Origin: an uncultured Clostridia bacterium
Lineage (GTDB): Bacteria; Bacillota; Clostridia; TANB77; CAG-508
DNA: 64,000 nt
Direction: 5' to 3'
NCBI GenBank assembly: GCA_944386685.1
Contig: CALXCA010000003.1
Span: 37,657 to 101,656 of the forward strand
The notes below the pieces were generated by a model that saw nothing but the letters and a program-made list of their open reading frames with translations, was not told the DNA's origin and searched no databases. Below, in pieces: positions 35,694-45,810 of the stretch (position 1 is its first letter; the number at the start of each line of letters is the position of its first letter). Both the position numbers and the translations under genes were made by a program.

Positions 35694-37493
35694 CTAAACT
35701 TCTTTTTCTTCTATTTCTTTTTTAATTTTTTCTATAAACTCTTCAATAGACATTTGACCAATATCTCCTAATTTTCTTGAACGAACTGCTACTGCCTTAT
35801 TTTCTTGTTCTTTTGCTCCTAAAACTAACATATATGGTACTTTTTCTAATTGAGCTTTACGAATTTTATATCCTATCTTTTCATTAGAATCATCTAATTC
35901 TACTCTTATTTTTTTAGATTTTAATTTTTGCTTTAATTCTATTGCATAATCCATTTGAGAATCTGTTATTGGTAATATTTTTACCTGTATTGGAGATAAC
36001 CATAATGGAAATGCTCCTTTTGTTTCTTCTATTAGGAATGATATGAATCTGTCTGAAGAACCTAGTATTGCTCTATGAATTACAACTGGTCTATGTTCTT
36101 TATTATCTTCTCCTACATATGTTAAATCAAATCTTTCTGGTAAAGCAAAATCTAATTGACATGTTGGAATTGTTACATCATGGTTTAATGCTGTCTTTAT
36201 TTGTATATCAATCTTTGGTCCATAAAAAGCTGCTTCTCCTTCTGCTTCATAAAAGTCTATTTTCATATCTGTTAAAATAGCTCTTAATTGTGCTTCTGCT
36301 GTTTCCCACATTTCATCATTATCTATATATTTTTGTTTATTGTTTTTATCCCTTAATGATAATCTATATTTAAATGAACTTTCTGCAAAGCCAAAATCTT
36401 TTTGATATACTTCTTTAATTAATTTTAATACATTTCCAACTTCTTCTTTTATTTGATCAGGTCTTACAAATAAGTGTGCATCATTTTGGCACATTTGTCT
36501 TACTCTTTCTAGTCCACATACTGCACCACTATTTTCATATCTAAAGTCATTTGCAAGTTCACCTATTCTTATTGGCAAATCTTTATATGAACGTGTTTTG
36601 TATTTGTAAATTAACATATGGTGTGGACAATTCATTGGTCTTAAAACAATTTCTTCATTGTCTAATTTCATTGCTGGAAACATGTCATCTTTATAATGGT
36701 CCCAATGTCCACTTGTTTTATATAATTGTACATTTGCAAGTGATGGTGTATATACATGGCTATATCCTAATTCTATTTCTTTGTCTTGTATATATCTTTC
36801 TAATAATCTTCTTATTGTTGCTCCATTTGGCAAATACATTGGAAGTCCAGACCCTACTAATTCATGTGTCATAAATAATTCTAAATCTTTTCCAATTTTT
36901 CTATGGTCTCTTTGTTTTGCTTCTTCTAATAATTTTAGATGTTCTTCTAATTGGCTTGCTTTTGGAAATGATATTCCATATATTCTTTGCATAGAATCAT
37001 TTTCTTGGTTTCCTTTCCAATATGCAGATGAAGTATTAAGCAATTTTATTGCTTTTACTTTTCCTGTTCTATTTATGTGTGGTCCTGCACAAAGATCTAT
37101 GAATTCTCCTTGTTTAAAAAAAGATATTGTTTCTCCTTCTGGTAGTTCTTTTATTAGTTGTACTTTATATGGTTCATTTTTTTCTTCCATTAATTTTATT
37201 GCTTCTTCTCTAGATAATACACTTCTTTCTAATACTAAATCTTCTTTTACAATTTTTTTCATTTCTTCTTCTATTTTATTTAAATCTTCTTCTGTAAATG
37301 GTTTTTCCACTCTAAAATCATAATAAAATCCATTTTCTATTGCTGGACCTATTCCTAATTTTACATCTGGGTATAATCTTTTTACTGCTTGTGCTAATAT
37401 ATGTGATGTTGTGTGCCAAAATATTTTCTTAAGTTCTTCATTATTTTCATCTAAATCTTGTATGCTTCCATCTTTTTGAATTGTTCTAATCAT
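35694..37493 (-). CDS. thrS: threonyl-tRNA synthetase, TGS-less
   Basis: 599 residues. Starts almost directly at the editing (SAD) domain (HTTSHILAQAVKRLYP near 28, CAGPHINRTGK near 135), then the class II catalytic core (RPMNCPHHMLIYKYKTRSYKDLPIR, FVRPDQI, TCQLDFALPERF, HRAILGSSDRF) and an anticodon-binding domain. The usual N-terminal TGS domain (about 60 residues) is absent; a GGAGG site right before the Met shows this is the real start. It charges tRNA-Thr and clears Ser-tRNA-Thr. Control is by the T-box leader upstream. Confidence 0.96.
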   Translation of the reverse strand: MIRTIQKDGSIQDLDENNEELKKIFWHTTSHILAQAVKRLYPDVKLGIGPAIENGFYYDFRVEKPFTEEDLNKIEEEMKKIVKEDLVLERSVLSREEAIKLMEEKNEPYKVQLIKELPEGETISFFKQGEFIDLCAGPHINRTGKVKAIKLLNTSSAYWKGNQENDSMQRIYGISFPKASQLEEHLKLLEEAKQRDHRKIGKDLELFMTHELVGSGLPMYLPNGATIRRLLERYIQDKEIELGYSHVYTPSLANVQLYKTSGHWDHYKDDMFPAMKLDNEEIVLRPMNCPHHMLIYKYKTRSYKDLPIRIGELANDFRYENSGAVCGLERVRQMCQNDAHLFVRPDQIKEEVGNVLKLIKEVYQKDFGFAESSFKYRLSLRDKNNKQKYIDNDEMWETAEAQLRAILTDMKIDFYEAEGEAAFYGPKIDIQIKTALNHDVTIPTCQLDFALPERFDLTYVGEDNKEHRPVVIHRAILGSSDRFISFLIEETKGAFPLWLSPIQVKILPITDSQMDYAIELKQKLKSKKIRVELDDSNEKIGYKIRKAQLEKVPYMLVLGAKEQENKAVAVRSRKLGDIGQMSIEEFIEKIKKEIEEKEV

Positions 37494-37526
37494 TTTTTAT
37501 ATCCTCCTTTTTTATTTGAACGAAGC

Positions 37527-37572
37527 TTTTTTATTGAATAGGAAAAATCGCTTTTTCCTATTCAATAAAAAA
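37527..37572. repeat. hairpin repeat V, copy 1, inside the thrS leader
   Basis: TTTTTATTGAATAGGAAAAA pairs with the complementary run at 37551-37570. GAACGAAGC precedes it; a very similar unit (GAGCGAAGCTC then TTGTATAGGAAAAAGCG) is at 63550-63596. It lies between the T-box terminator and the thrS RBS, so it is transcribed whenever thrS is. Confidence 0.7.
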
Positions 37573-37782
37573 ACACTCTTATAGATATATTAATACCTAT
37601 AGGAGTGCTTAAATTACACGGTTCCATCCTAATTTTTACTTAGTTTAGATTATAACGCATCTTTACGTCTAGCTTATTCACTAGAAATTTTAAGAGTTAG
37701 TTTTCGAATATGTTTATTCACAATTAGCTCTCAGCCTTTGGCTAATTTTCTCTGTTGATAACCTTTATTCTACTTTTCTCTT
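37572..37782 (-). ncRNA. T-box riboswitch of thrS
   Basis: The minus-strand leader carries the T-box sequence AGGATGGAACCGTG (37616-37630), which pairs with the acceptor end of uncharged tRNA-Thr in the antiterminator. It is followed by a terminator, CACTCCTATAG paired with CTATAAGAGTG, then TTTTTTT. A long 5' stem I region with AGAG and GAGAGCTAATT elements precedes it. An ACT triplet in CTAACTCTT (about 37690-37700) is a possible Thr specifier. Low charged tRNA-Thr favours read-through into thrS. Confidence 0.9.
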
Positions 37783-37783
37783 A

Positions 37784-38173
37784 TTATTTTATATCATTAT
37801 TCTTTTTAATTACAACATATGAAGTTATTCCTACAACAGCTAAAGCAACAATTGCAATTACTGTTCCTGTTGAGTCTTCTAATCCTGTATGAGGTAATGT
37901 TGTAGTAGTTGTTGTTTTAGGTTTTGTTGTTGTTGTAGTTGTTGTTGGCTTTGTAGTGGTTTGTGTTGTAGGTGTAGTTGTTTGTGTTGTTGTTCCTCCA
38001 CCTGATAAATCTATTATTTCATCTCCAAAATCTGATGAATAATCATCATCTGTTGTACTTGTTGAACCTCCAGTAGTTGTACCTGTTGTAGCATATGCAA
38101 CATTACAAATACATAATACTATTACAAGCATCATTACTATTAACATCATTTGTTTTAAAAATTTTCTATTCAT
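37784..38173 (-). CDS. small LPXTG-anchored Thr-rich surface protein
   Basis: 129 residues. Signal peptide (residues 1-28, MMLIVMMLVIVLCICNVAYA), a Gly/Ser/Asp segment, a poly-Thr stalk (residues 57-93), then LPHTG near 95, a hydrophobic helix and a basic tail: a full sortase sorting signal. The sortase at 11019 could anchor it. The mature part is too short for an enzymatic domain, so it is likely a spacer or coat protein. It is followed directly by the thrS leader with no terminator of its own. Confidence 0.85.
   Translation of the reverse strand: MNRKFLKQMMLIVMMLVIVLCICNVAYATTGTTTGGSTSTTDDDYSSDFGDEIIDLSGGGTTTQTTTPTTQTTTKPTTTTTTTKPKTTTTTTLPHTGLEDSTGTVIAIVALAVVGITSYVVIKKNNDIK
37788..37815 (-). 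promoter_or_regulatory. candidate promoter of the thrS leader
   Basis: TTGTAA (37810-37815), 16 bases, TATAAA (37788-37793), embedded in the last codons of the upstream LPXTG gene. The start would be about 37781. Confidence 0.5.
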
Positions 38174-38292
38174 TTTCCTTACCTCTTTATTTATATTTTT
38201 ATTAACTCATTTATATTTATACCATATTTATTTTTTTTATGCAATACTTTTTTTGAAAATTTTTATGGTAATTTTGTATTTTTTTGTATTTT

Positions 38293-41200
38293 TTATCCAA
38301 ATAAACTTAATTGGTTACTTTGGCTCATACCCTCTAAACATCCAAATTTTCTTAAAAGTTCTGTTACAGAGTCTCCTATTTTTGCACGAATTTTCATGTC
38401 ATCTATTGACATAAATTTTTCTTCTTCTCTTGCTTTCATTATTCCTTCTGCAGCAACATTTCCTAAGCCTGCTATACTGTTTAATGGTGGTCTTATGTAA
38501 TTTCCTTCTACTTGGAATTTTGTAGCATGTGATTTATATAAATCAATTGGTAAAAAACTATATCCTCTTTCATACATTTCTAGTACTAGCTCTAAGTCAT
38601 CATACATGTCTTTATCTTTTTGTGTTGCATTATTTCCCATCATGTCTATTTCTTTTATTTTATTTTTTACTTTTTCTTTTCCATTTATCATTACTTCTGC
38701 ATCAAATGCTTTTGCTCTAATTGTAAAAAATGCTGCATAATAAGCCAATGGTATATGTACTTTAAACCATGCAATTCTAAAGGCATTTGTTACATATGCT
38801 GCAGCATGTGCTTTTGGGAACATGTATTTTATTTTTTCACATGACTTAATATACCAATCTGGTACTCCATGTTCTTTCATAAGTGGTATATATTCATCTT
38901 GCCATTTAGGTTCTTTTCCTTTTGCTACTTTTCCTTTACGTACAGATTCCATTATTTTAAATGCTTTGTCTGATGGAAGTCCTTTTTTTATTAAATAAAT
39001 CATAATATCATCACGACAACATATTGCTTCTTGTAGAGTTACAACTCCTTGTTCTATTAATGTTTGTGCATTTCCAAGCCATACATCAGTTCCATGTGAT
39101 AAACCAGAAATTCTTATTAATTCATCAAATGTTGTTGGATGTGTATCTAAAAGCATCCCTCTTGCAAATTTTGTACCATATTCTGGTATTCCATAAGTTC
39201 CAACTTCTGAATGAATTTGCTCTGGTGTTACTCCTAATGCTTCTGTTGAAGAAAATATTGACATTGTTTCTTTATCATCAAGTGGTATTTCTGTTGGTGC
39301 TATTCCTGTTATATCTTGTAACATACGTATAACTGTTGGATCATCGTGTCCTAGTATATCTAATTTTAATAGGTTTCCATCTATTGAGTGATAATCAAAA
39401 TGTGTTGTAATTATATCTGAATTTGGGTCATCTGCTGGATGTTGTACAGGTGTAAATTCATATATTTCTCTTCCTTTTGGAACTACTATAATTCCTCCTG
39501 GATGTTGTCCTGTTGTTCTTTTTATTCCTTGACATCCTACAGATAGTCTTGCTATTTCTGCTTTATTTATTGGTATATTTCTTTCTTCATAATATTTTTT
39601 TACATATCCATATGCTGTTTGTTCCGCTACAGTACCTACTGTTCCAGCTTTAAATGTTGTTCCTTTTCCAAATATTACTTCTGTATATTTGTGTGCTTTT
39701 GCTTGATACTCTCCAGAGAAATTTAAATCTATATCTGGCTCCTTATCTCCATTAAATCCAAGAAAAGTTTCAAAAGGAATGTCCATTCCGTCTTTTGCCA
39801 TTTTAGTTCCACATTTTGGACAATTTTTGTCTGGTAGGTCAAATCCATTTCCAACACCATAATCTTCGAATTCAGAATATTTACAGTTTGGACATCTATA
39901 ATGTGGCTGTAATGAGTTTACTTCTGTAATACCTGTCATAAAAGCTACAAGTGATGAACCAACTGAACCTCTTGACCCTACTATATATCCATCTTCATTA
40001 GATTTCCATACCAATTTTTGTGCAATAATATACATTACTGAATATCCATTGCTTATAATTGAATTTAATTCTTTGTCTAATCTTGTTTTTACTATTTCTG
40101 GCAAATTTTCTCCATATAATTCATGTGCTTTTGCATATGCAATATTTTTTATATCTTCTTCACATCCTGGAATATGTGGAGGACATTTTTCTGGTGAAAT
40201 TGGGCTTATTCTATCACACATATCTGCTATTTTATTTGTATTTGTTACTACAACTTCATATGCTTTTTCCTCACCTAAATAAGAAAATTCTTTTAGCATT
40301 TCTTCTGTTGTTCTTAAATATAATGGTGCTTGCTCATCTGCATCTTTATATCCTTGACCAGCTTCTAATATTCTTCTATATATTTCATCTTGTGGATCCA
40401 TAAAATGTACATCACATGTTGCTACAACTAGTTTTCCTAACTTTTCTCCTAGTTCTACTATTTTTCTATTTATATCTTTTAAATATTCTCTATCTGGTAC
40501 TTTTCCCTCTCTTACTAGGAATTCATTATTTCCAATTGGTTGTATTTCTAAATAATCATAAAACCTTGCTATATTTTCTATTTCTTCTTCTGTTTTTCCA
40601 AGTTCGATTGCTTGATATAATTCCCCTGCTTCACATGCACTTCCTAAAATTAGTCCTTCTGAATATTTTTTGTATATACTTTTTAATATACGTGGTTTTT
40701 TATAAAAATATTCAAGATGTGATATAGATACTAACTTATATAAATTTTTTAACCCCACATAATTTGTAGCTAATATAATAGCATGATATGGTCTTTGCTT
40801 TTTAAATTCCTCTTTTTGTGATTCTGCATCTTGTCCTATAGTATCTATTTCATCTACTATTTTTACACCTTTATTTTTTAATTTTTGTAACATTACATTA
40901 AATACTTTTACAGTAGTGTCTACATCTGCTAATGCTCTATGTGCCACATCTACTTCTATTCCTAAGCTATCTGCAATTTTCCCTAATTTATATTTTTTTA
41001 GGTCTGGGAATAAATCTTTTGCTAATGGTAATGTATCTATATATGTGTAATTAAATTCATATCCTAGTTGTTTTGCTGTATGTTTTAAAAAACCTACATC
41101 AAAACTTGCGTTATGTGCAACTATAATTGAATCTCCTAAAAATTCTAATACTTTAGGAAATACTTTGTCTATTGTTTCTGCATCTTTTACCATTTCGTCT

Positions 41201-43200
41201 GTAATATTGGTAACTTCTACAACTCTTTGTGGTATTGGCTTTTCTGGATTTACAAAACATTCAAATTCATCTATGACTTCTCCGTTTTTTACTTTCATTA
41301 TTCCTATTTCTGTTATTTTTTCTACAGTAATAGAAATTCCAGTTGTTTCTAAGTCTAATACACAATATGTTGCATCATCAATATTTTGCCCTTTAGCATT
41401 TTTTACAGATCTTTCTTTGTCTGGTACAAGGTATGCTTCTACTCCATAAATTACTTTCATCTCTGGATTATCTCTTCCAAGTAATTTATGTGCTTCAGGA
41501 AATGCTTGTACAACACCATGGTCTGTAATTGCTATTGATTTCATTCCCCAGCTCATTGCTCTTTTTATTAAATCTGTTGCAGATGTCATTGCATCCATTG
41601 CACTCATTTTTGTGTGCATATGTAATTCAACTCTTTTGACTTCTGCATTATCTTGCCTTATAACTTTAGGTAATGGTGTAGATTCTACAATTGTATTTAC
41701 CATTATTGTTAATTCATTTGAGAAACTATCCATTTGTACTTTTCCGGCTATTTTTACAGCTTTTGTTGCACCTAAACGTTTTATTATGTTTTTTGCATTT
41801 TTTCCAGGCAAAAATGCTTTACATGTCATTGTACTTGTTCCATCATATATATCTATACTTAAAATTACTTTTCCTGTTTTTGTCTCTTTATCTTCCATTC
41901 CAAGAATTTCACCATCTATATATACACTGCCTGATTCTGGATTTAAGTCTGTAATTTTAGCAAGTGGCTCACTTATATTCATGGAATTTCCTAAAATTAA
42001 TGGTGAGCTATTATCTTCTTCTGGTAATGGTGGCATTCCTTCATCAGAAATTTCTATAATAATATTTGCTATTAATGTTATATCTCCAGCATATGCATCC
42101 ATTCCAGATTTTCCTGTTACTTTTATTGCTTTTGCTTGTTGAATTCTTTCTGATATTTCATTTCCTTCTGTTATATCTTTTGCAAATGCTTTGCAGTTCA
42201 TTATTCCTGTTCCATCATATATTTCGAAAATTAACATTCCTTTTCCTGTTTTGGTTTCTCTACACTCGCAACTTACTATTCTTCCAGATAATGTTGCTTT
42301 ACTATCATTTGATGTTATATCTTTTATTTTTATGTTATTTTCTTTTGCTTTTGATGGCTTTCCAAATATTATGTTTTGTGGTTCATGTTCTTCTAATCCA
42401 TCTAACATATATCCCATATCTTCTTCTGTTGGCATTACATAATCTGCATCATTATATGCTCCTTCAGGAATTGGTGGCAATCCACTTTCTGGATATGTAA
42501 TCTCAGAGTTTTCGTTTATATGATTATTTGCATTTGGTTCATATTGTTGTATATTTTCTCCATGTTTTTCTGCTATTAATTTTTGGGCTTCTCTTGTTTC
42601 TTTTATCGCTTGTTCTATTACTTTTTGCTTTATTTGTTTTGCTTCTTGTTTTTGCCTTAAAATATCTTCTGCATTTAGCCTTTCTTCTATATTTACTATA
42701 TATTTTTTCCCAAATAAATTATATATAACACTTTCTAATTCTTTATCTAACTTTCTTGCTTTTAAAAATTCTGCTCCTTGTATTTTCATATATACATTTA
42801 TTTTTGTTTCTGTAACTTCTATTTGACTTTTCAATAGTAATAAAGGTTTCATTAAAGGATATTTATGTGCCATTAAACATACTATGTTTTCCCATTCATC
42901 TGCTATTGGCTTTTTTCTTACTCCATCTAAATAGTTTATTTTTATATGGACTTGTTCAAATTGAAATCTTTGTCTTAAAAATTTTTCAAAATACCATATT
43001 TCTTTTATTTCTATATATTCTTTTGATTGTATTTGTATTTCTAATGAGTTTATTTTTTTGAATAAATTCATTTTTACTATTTCTGCATCAGTTATATTAC
43101 TATTAGTTTTATAATCGCTAAATACATCTCCTATTATTCTGCTTTTTTTTATGTTTGTTTCTTTTGTTTTTGTATCTGAATTTGCTTGTGGCTCTGGCAC
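38293..43200 (-). CDS. polC: DNA polymerase III alpha subunit, PolC type
   Basis: 1635 residues, about 200 more than usual PolC. In order: N-terminal domain, two tandem OB-fold segments (near 290-380 and 410-510, each with ETKTGK..IYDGT..CKAF), PHP (LHMHTKMSAMDA near 530), DEDDh exonuclease (CVLDLETTGI near 620, HNASFDVGFL, HRALADVD), and polymerase core (GSRGSVGSSLVAFMTGI, PDIDLNFSGEYQ with catalytic Asps, zinc-binding CPNCKY...CPKCG, FPKAHAAAY). It is the essential replicase of low-GC Gram-positives. Start is GTG with AAGAAGG five bases upstream. The extra OB fold explains the length. Confidence 0.97.
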   Translation of the reverse strand: MPEPQANSDTKTKETNIKKSRIIGDVFSDYKTNSNITDAEIVKMNLFKKINSLEIQIQSKEYIEIKEIWYFEKFLRQRFQFEQVHIKINYLDGVRKKPIADEWENIVCLMAHKYPLMKPLLLLKSQIEVTETKINVYMKIQGAEFLKARKLDKELESVIYNLFGKKYIVNIEERLNAEDILRQKQEAKQIKQKVIEQAIKETREAQKLIAEKHGENIQQYEPNANNHINENSEITYPESGLPPIPEGAYNDADYVMPTEEDMGYMLDGLEEHEPQNIIFGKPSKAKENNIKIKDITSNDSKATLSGRIVSCECRETKTGKGMLIFEIYDGTGIMNCKAFAKDITEGNEISERIQQAKAIKVTGKSGMDAYAGDITLIANIIIEISDEGMPPLPEEDNSSPLILGNSMNISEPLAKITDLNPESGSVYIDGEILGMEDKETKTGKVILSIDIYDGTSTMTCKAFLPGKNAKNIIKRLGATKAVKIAGKVQMDSFSNELTIMVNTIVESTPLPKVIRQDNAEVKRVELHMHTKMSAMDAMTSATDLIKRAMSWGMKSIAITDHGVVQAFPEAHKLLGRDNPEMKVIYGVEAYLVPDKERSVKNAKGQNIDDATYCVLDLETTGISITVEKITEIGIMKVKNGEVIDEFECFVNPEKPIPQRVVEVTNITDEMVKDAETIDKVFPKVLEFLGDSIIVAHNASFDVGFLKHTAKQLGYEFNYTYIDTLPLAKDLFPDLKKYKLGKIADSLGIEVDVAHRALADVDTTVKVFNVMLQKLKNKGVKIVDEIDTIGQDAESQKEEFKKQRPYHAIILATNYVGLKNLYKLVSISHLEYFYKKPRILKSIYKKYSEGLILGSACEAGELYQAIELGKTEEEIENIARFYDYLEIQPIGNNEFLVREGKVPDREYLKDINRKIVELGEKLGKLVVATCDVHFMDPQDEIYRRILEAGQGYKDADEQAPLYLRTTEEMLKEFSYLGEEKAYEVVVTNTNKIADMCDRISPISPEKCPPHIPGCEEDIKNIAYAKAHELYGENLPEIVKTRLDKELNSIISNGYSVMYIIAQKLVWKSNEDGYIVGSRGSVGSSLVAFMTGITEVNSLQPHYRCPNCKYSEFEDYGVGNGFDLPDKNCPKCGTKMAKDGMDIPFETFLGFNGDKEPDIDLNFSGEYQAKAHKYTEVIFGKGTTFKAGTVGTVAEQTAYGYVKKYYEERNIPINKAEIARLSVGCQGIKRTTGQHPGGIIVVPKGREIYEFTPVQHPADDPNSDIITTHFDYHSIDGNLLKLDILGHDDPTVIRMLQDITGIAPTEIPLDDKETMSIFSSTEALGVTPEQIHSEVGTYGIPEYGTKFARGMLLDTHPTTFDELIRISGLSHGTDVWLGNAQTLIEQGVVTLQEAICCRDDIMIYLIKKGLPSDKAFKIMESVRKGKVAKGKEPKWQDEYIPLMKEHGVPDWYIKSCEKIKYMFPKAHAAAYVTNAFRIAWFKVHIPLAYYAAFFTIRAKAFDAEVMINGKEKVKNKIKEIDMMGNNATQKDKDMYDDLELVLEMYERGYSFLPIDLYKSHATKFQVEGNYIRPPLNSIAGLGNVAAEGIMKAREEEKFMSIDDMKIRAKIGDSVTELLRKFGCLEGMSQSNQLSLFG

Positions 43201-43316
43201 TTTTTCACCTTCTTTTTAGTGTTCTTGTTTTTTCTTAAATCTTGTTTTATGCTATCACATTTTTGGTTTTATTTCAATTCAAATATTGAAAATTTTAATA
43301 ATATTTTTTAATACAT

Positions 43317-43519
43317 ATTGGGGTCGGTCCTAAATTAAACCAATATATAAAGTATTTTGCAATACCGTGTAAGCGACCAAATGAGCGTAGCGAATGCGAT
43401 TTGGAGCAACCTACTTATTGAAATTCTTTTGTAGGTTGCGACACACAAGGTATAAAAAATACTTTATATATTGGTTTAATTTAGGACCGACCCCAGAACA
43501 AAAAGGGACCGACCCAAAT
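43317..43519. repeat. nested palindromic element M, copy 2
   Basis: 203 bases: ends GGGGTCGGTCC and GGACCGACCC, arms CCTAAATTAAACCAATATAT with their complement, and the same inner core as copy 1 at 21638 (GCGACCAAATGAGCGTAGCG and onward). Arm bases that differ from copy 1 differ on both sides so pairing is kept. Confidence 0.85.
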
Positions 43520-43526
43520 ATGCAAT

Positions 43527-45032
43527 TTATTCTTCTTTAGCTAAATCTATGCAAAAATAGAATTCAACACCATCTGGTTTATTTTCAACTCCAAAATCAT
43601 TTCCACAATTATTCATAATAGCTTTAACTATTGAAAGACCTATACCGCTTCCTCCATCTTCTCTTTTTCTAGATTCATCAGCTTTAAAAAATCTGTTCCA
43701 AATACGTGTTAAATTTTCTTCTGCAATATTATCTCCAGTATTGAACACTATAACTTTAACCTGGTTTTGTTCTTTTAAAAATGTATTTGTAATTTTTATA
43801 TATTTTTGTCCATAAATTTCTTTTACATTTTTAATTGCATTAGTCAAATAATTTGTAATTATCTGACTAACATAAAAGTCATCTGCATATACATTTATTG
43901 TATCGTCTGTTTCAAATTTTAGATCTATTTTCTTTTCTTCTAGCATTACTTTTGAACTTCTACATATTTCTTTTTCTAATTCTACTAGATTAAAGTTTCT
44001 ATTATTGAATTCTCGTTTTTCATATTCTAATTTTGTAAGTTCTATTAATTGTCTAACCATTTTATCCATTTTTGTTGCTTCATCTAAAATAACTTCTGCA
44101 TAAAATTTTCTGCTTTCTTCATCTGTATTTACATTTTCTAGAAGTCCTTCACTATACCCTTGAATTAAAGCTATAGGTGTTTTTAGTTCATGAGATACAT
44201 CTGATATAAAGCTTTTTCTCATTTCATCTATTTTAGATTTCTTTTCAATGTCTCTCTCTAGTTCTATATTGCTACTTCTTAATTGATTAATCGTTTTTTC
44301 TAATTTTTCTGACATTGTATTTATACTTTTTCCTAATTCATTAATTTCATCATCACCTTTAACAACATATTTTTGGCTAAAATCTAAATTAGACATTTTC
44401 TTTGCAATTGCACTTATTTCTGATATAGGACTACTAAATTGTTTTGATATATATAAAGTTACAATTCCTCCTACTACAATTACTATACATGCAATTGAAT
44501 ATAAAAATCTATTAGAAATTTGTACACTTTCTGTTATTGCTGCAAGTGGTAACCTTATGTATGCTACATAACCATTATCTAACGTTCCTGTTAAAAGCAT
44601 ATAGTTCATTTTTGTTTCTGTATCTAAAATTTTTTTAATTTCTATATTATCATCTTTTTCTAATATGCTTGACTGTTGTGTTCTGTCTATTCCCCAAAAG
44701 CTCATTATTTGTCTAATATTTGATAAAAAATTTTGATTTGACATATATATTACAACATTTTCGTTGTCTTTTACAATAATATCAAAATTATTTTTTATAG
44801 ATATTTTATCTAATTCATCATTTATATTTTCTGCATTCAATTTCCCTGTATAATAAGAATTTATTGTTGAATAAGCAATTTTTAAATTTTTGCTTTTTGT
44901 ATATTGATAATATTTTTCTAATACAAACTTATTTACTATAATTAGGAATAAGACTATTGATATTACTACAAAACATAGAGTTATAAATAATTTTACTCTT
45001 ACTGATTTTGCTTTTTTTGTTAAATTCTCCAC
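43527..45032 (-). CDS. membrane sensor histidine kinase
   Basis: 501 residues: membrane helix (13-38), an extracytoplasmic sensor domain of about 125 residues, second helix (about 173-195), HAMP, then HisKA with phosphorylated His in SFISDVSHELKTPIALIQGY near 285, and an HATPase domain (NYLTNAIKN, RFFKADESRKREDGGSGIGLSIVKAI). It phosphorylates the OmpR-type regulator encoded ten bases upstream. The signal is unknown; the kinase resembles wall- or peptide-responsive kinases of Firmicutes only in general plan. Confidence 0.93.
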   Translation of the reverse strand: MENLTKKAKSVRVKLFITLCFVVISIVLFLIIVNKFVLEKYYQYTKSKNLKIAYSTINSYYTGKLNAENINDELDKISIKNNFDIIVKDNENVVIYMSNQNFLSNIRQIMSFWGIDRTQQSSILEKDDNIEIKKILDTETKMNYMLLTGTLDNGYVAYIRLPLAAITESVQISNRFLYSIACIVIVVGGIVTLYISKQFSSPISEISAIAKKMSNLDFSQKYVVKGDDEINELGKSINTMSEKLEKTINQLRSSNIELERDIEKKSKIDEMRKSFISDVSHELKTPIALIQGYSEGLLENVNTDEESRKFYAEVILDEATKMDKMVRQLIELTKLEYEKREFNNRNFNLVELEKEICRSSKVMLEEKKIDLKFETDDTINVYADDFYVSQIITNYLTNAIKNVKEIYGQKYIKITNTFLKEQNQVKVIVFNTGDNIAEENLTRIWNRFFKADESRKREDGGSGIGLSIVKAIMNNCGNDFGVENKPDGVEFYFCIDLAKEE

Positions 45033-45042
45033 TTAATTTTCC

Positions 45043-45723
45043 TCATTTCTTTATTTCAAATTTATATCCAATTCCTCTTACTGTTTCTATGTATTTTCCT
45101 TTTTTACCTAATTTATGTCTGATTTTTTTTATATGACTATCTATAGTTCTAGAATCTCCATAATAGTCATAATTCCATACATTGTTTAAAATTTTATCTC
45201 TTGATAGTGCAATATTTTCATTATCTAATAAGTATTTTAATAATTCATATTCTCTTAAACTTAAATCTATTGGTTTTCCATCAACTTTTACAGTGCGTCC
45301 CTCTTGGTCGATTACAATGCCATCATAATCTCTTACTTTTTTAGTATCTCCATATACTCTTTTAAGTATGGCTTCTACTCTTGCAACTAAAATTTTTGGA
45401 CTAAATGGCTTAGATATATATTCATCAACTCCAAGTTCAAATCCAAATAATTCATCTTGTTCTTCTCCCCTTGCAGTTAACATTATAACTGGTAGATTTG
45501 ACTCTTGTCTTATTTTTCTTAGAACAGACCAGCCGTCAAGTTTTGGCATCATTACATCTAATAAAATTAGTTTTATTTTATTTCTATTTTCTTCAAATAC
45601 TTCTATTGCTTTTTCTCCATCTTCTGCTTCTAATATTTGATACCCTTTTTGCGATAAAAAATCTTTTAGTAATTTTCTCATTCTAGATTCATCATCTACT
45701 ACTAAAATATATACTCCATCCAT
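45043..45723 (-). CDS. OmpR-family response regulator
   Basis: 226 residues: receiver domain with acidic pocket (VVDDES), phospho-acceptor Asp in LLDVMMPKLDGW near 55, Thr in MLTARGEE and Lys in SKPFSP; then a winged-helix DNA-binding domain (LSLREYELLKYLL, DSRTIDSHIKKIRHKLG, TVRGIGYKF). Partner of the kinase directly downstream. Targets not evident in the window. Confidence 0.95.
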   Translation of the reverse strand: MDGVYILVVDDESRMRKLLKDFLSQKGYQILEAEDGEKAIEVFEENRNKIKLILLDVMMPKLDGWSVLRKIRQESNLPVIMLTARGEEQDELFGFELGVDEYISKPFSPKILVARVEAILKRVYGDTKKVRDYDGIVIDQEGRTVKVDGKPIDLSLREYELLKYLLDNENIALSRDKILNNVWNYDYYGDSRTIDSHIKKIRHKLGKKGKYIETVRGIGYKFEIKK

Positions 45724-45810
45724 TTTTATCTTTCCTTCCTTAATCTTTTTCCGTTTTATTATAATTTATTTCTATGTCTTTTTTGTGAAAATTACATAAT
45801 ATTTTTTTAA

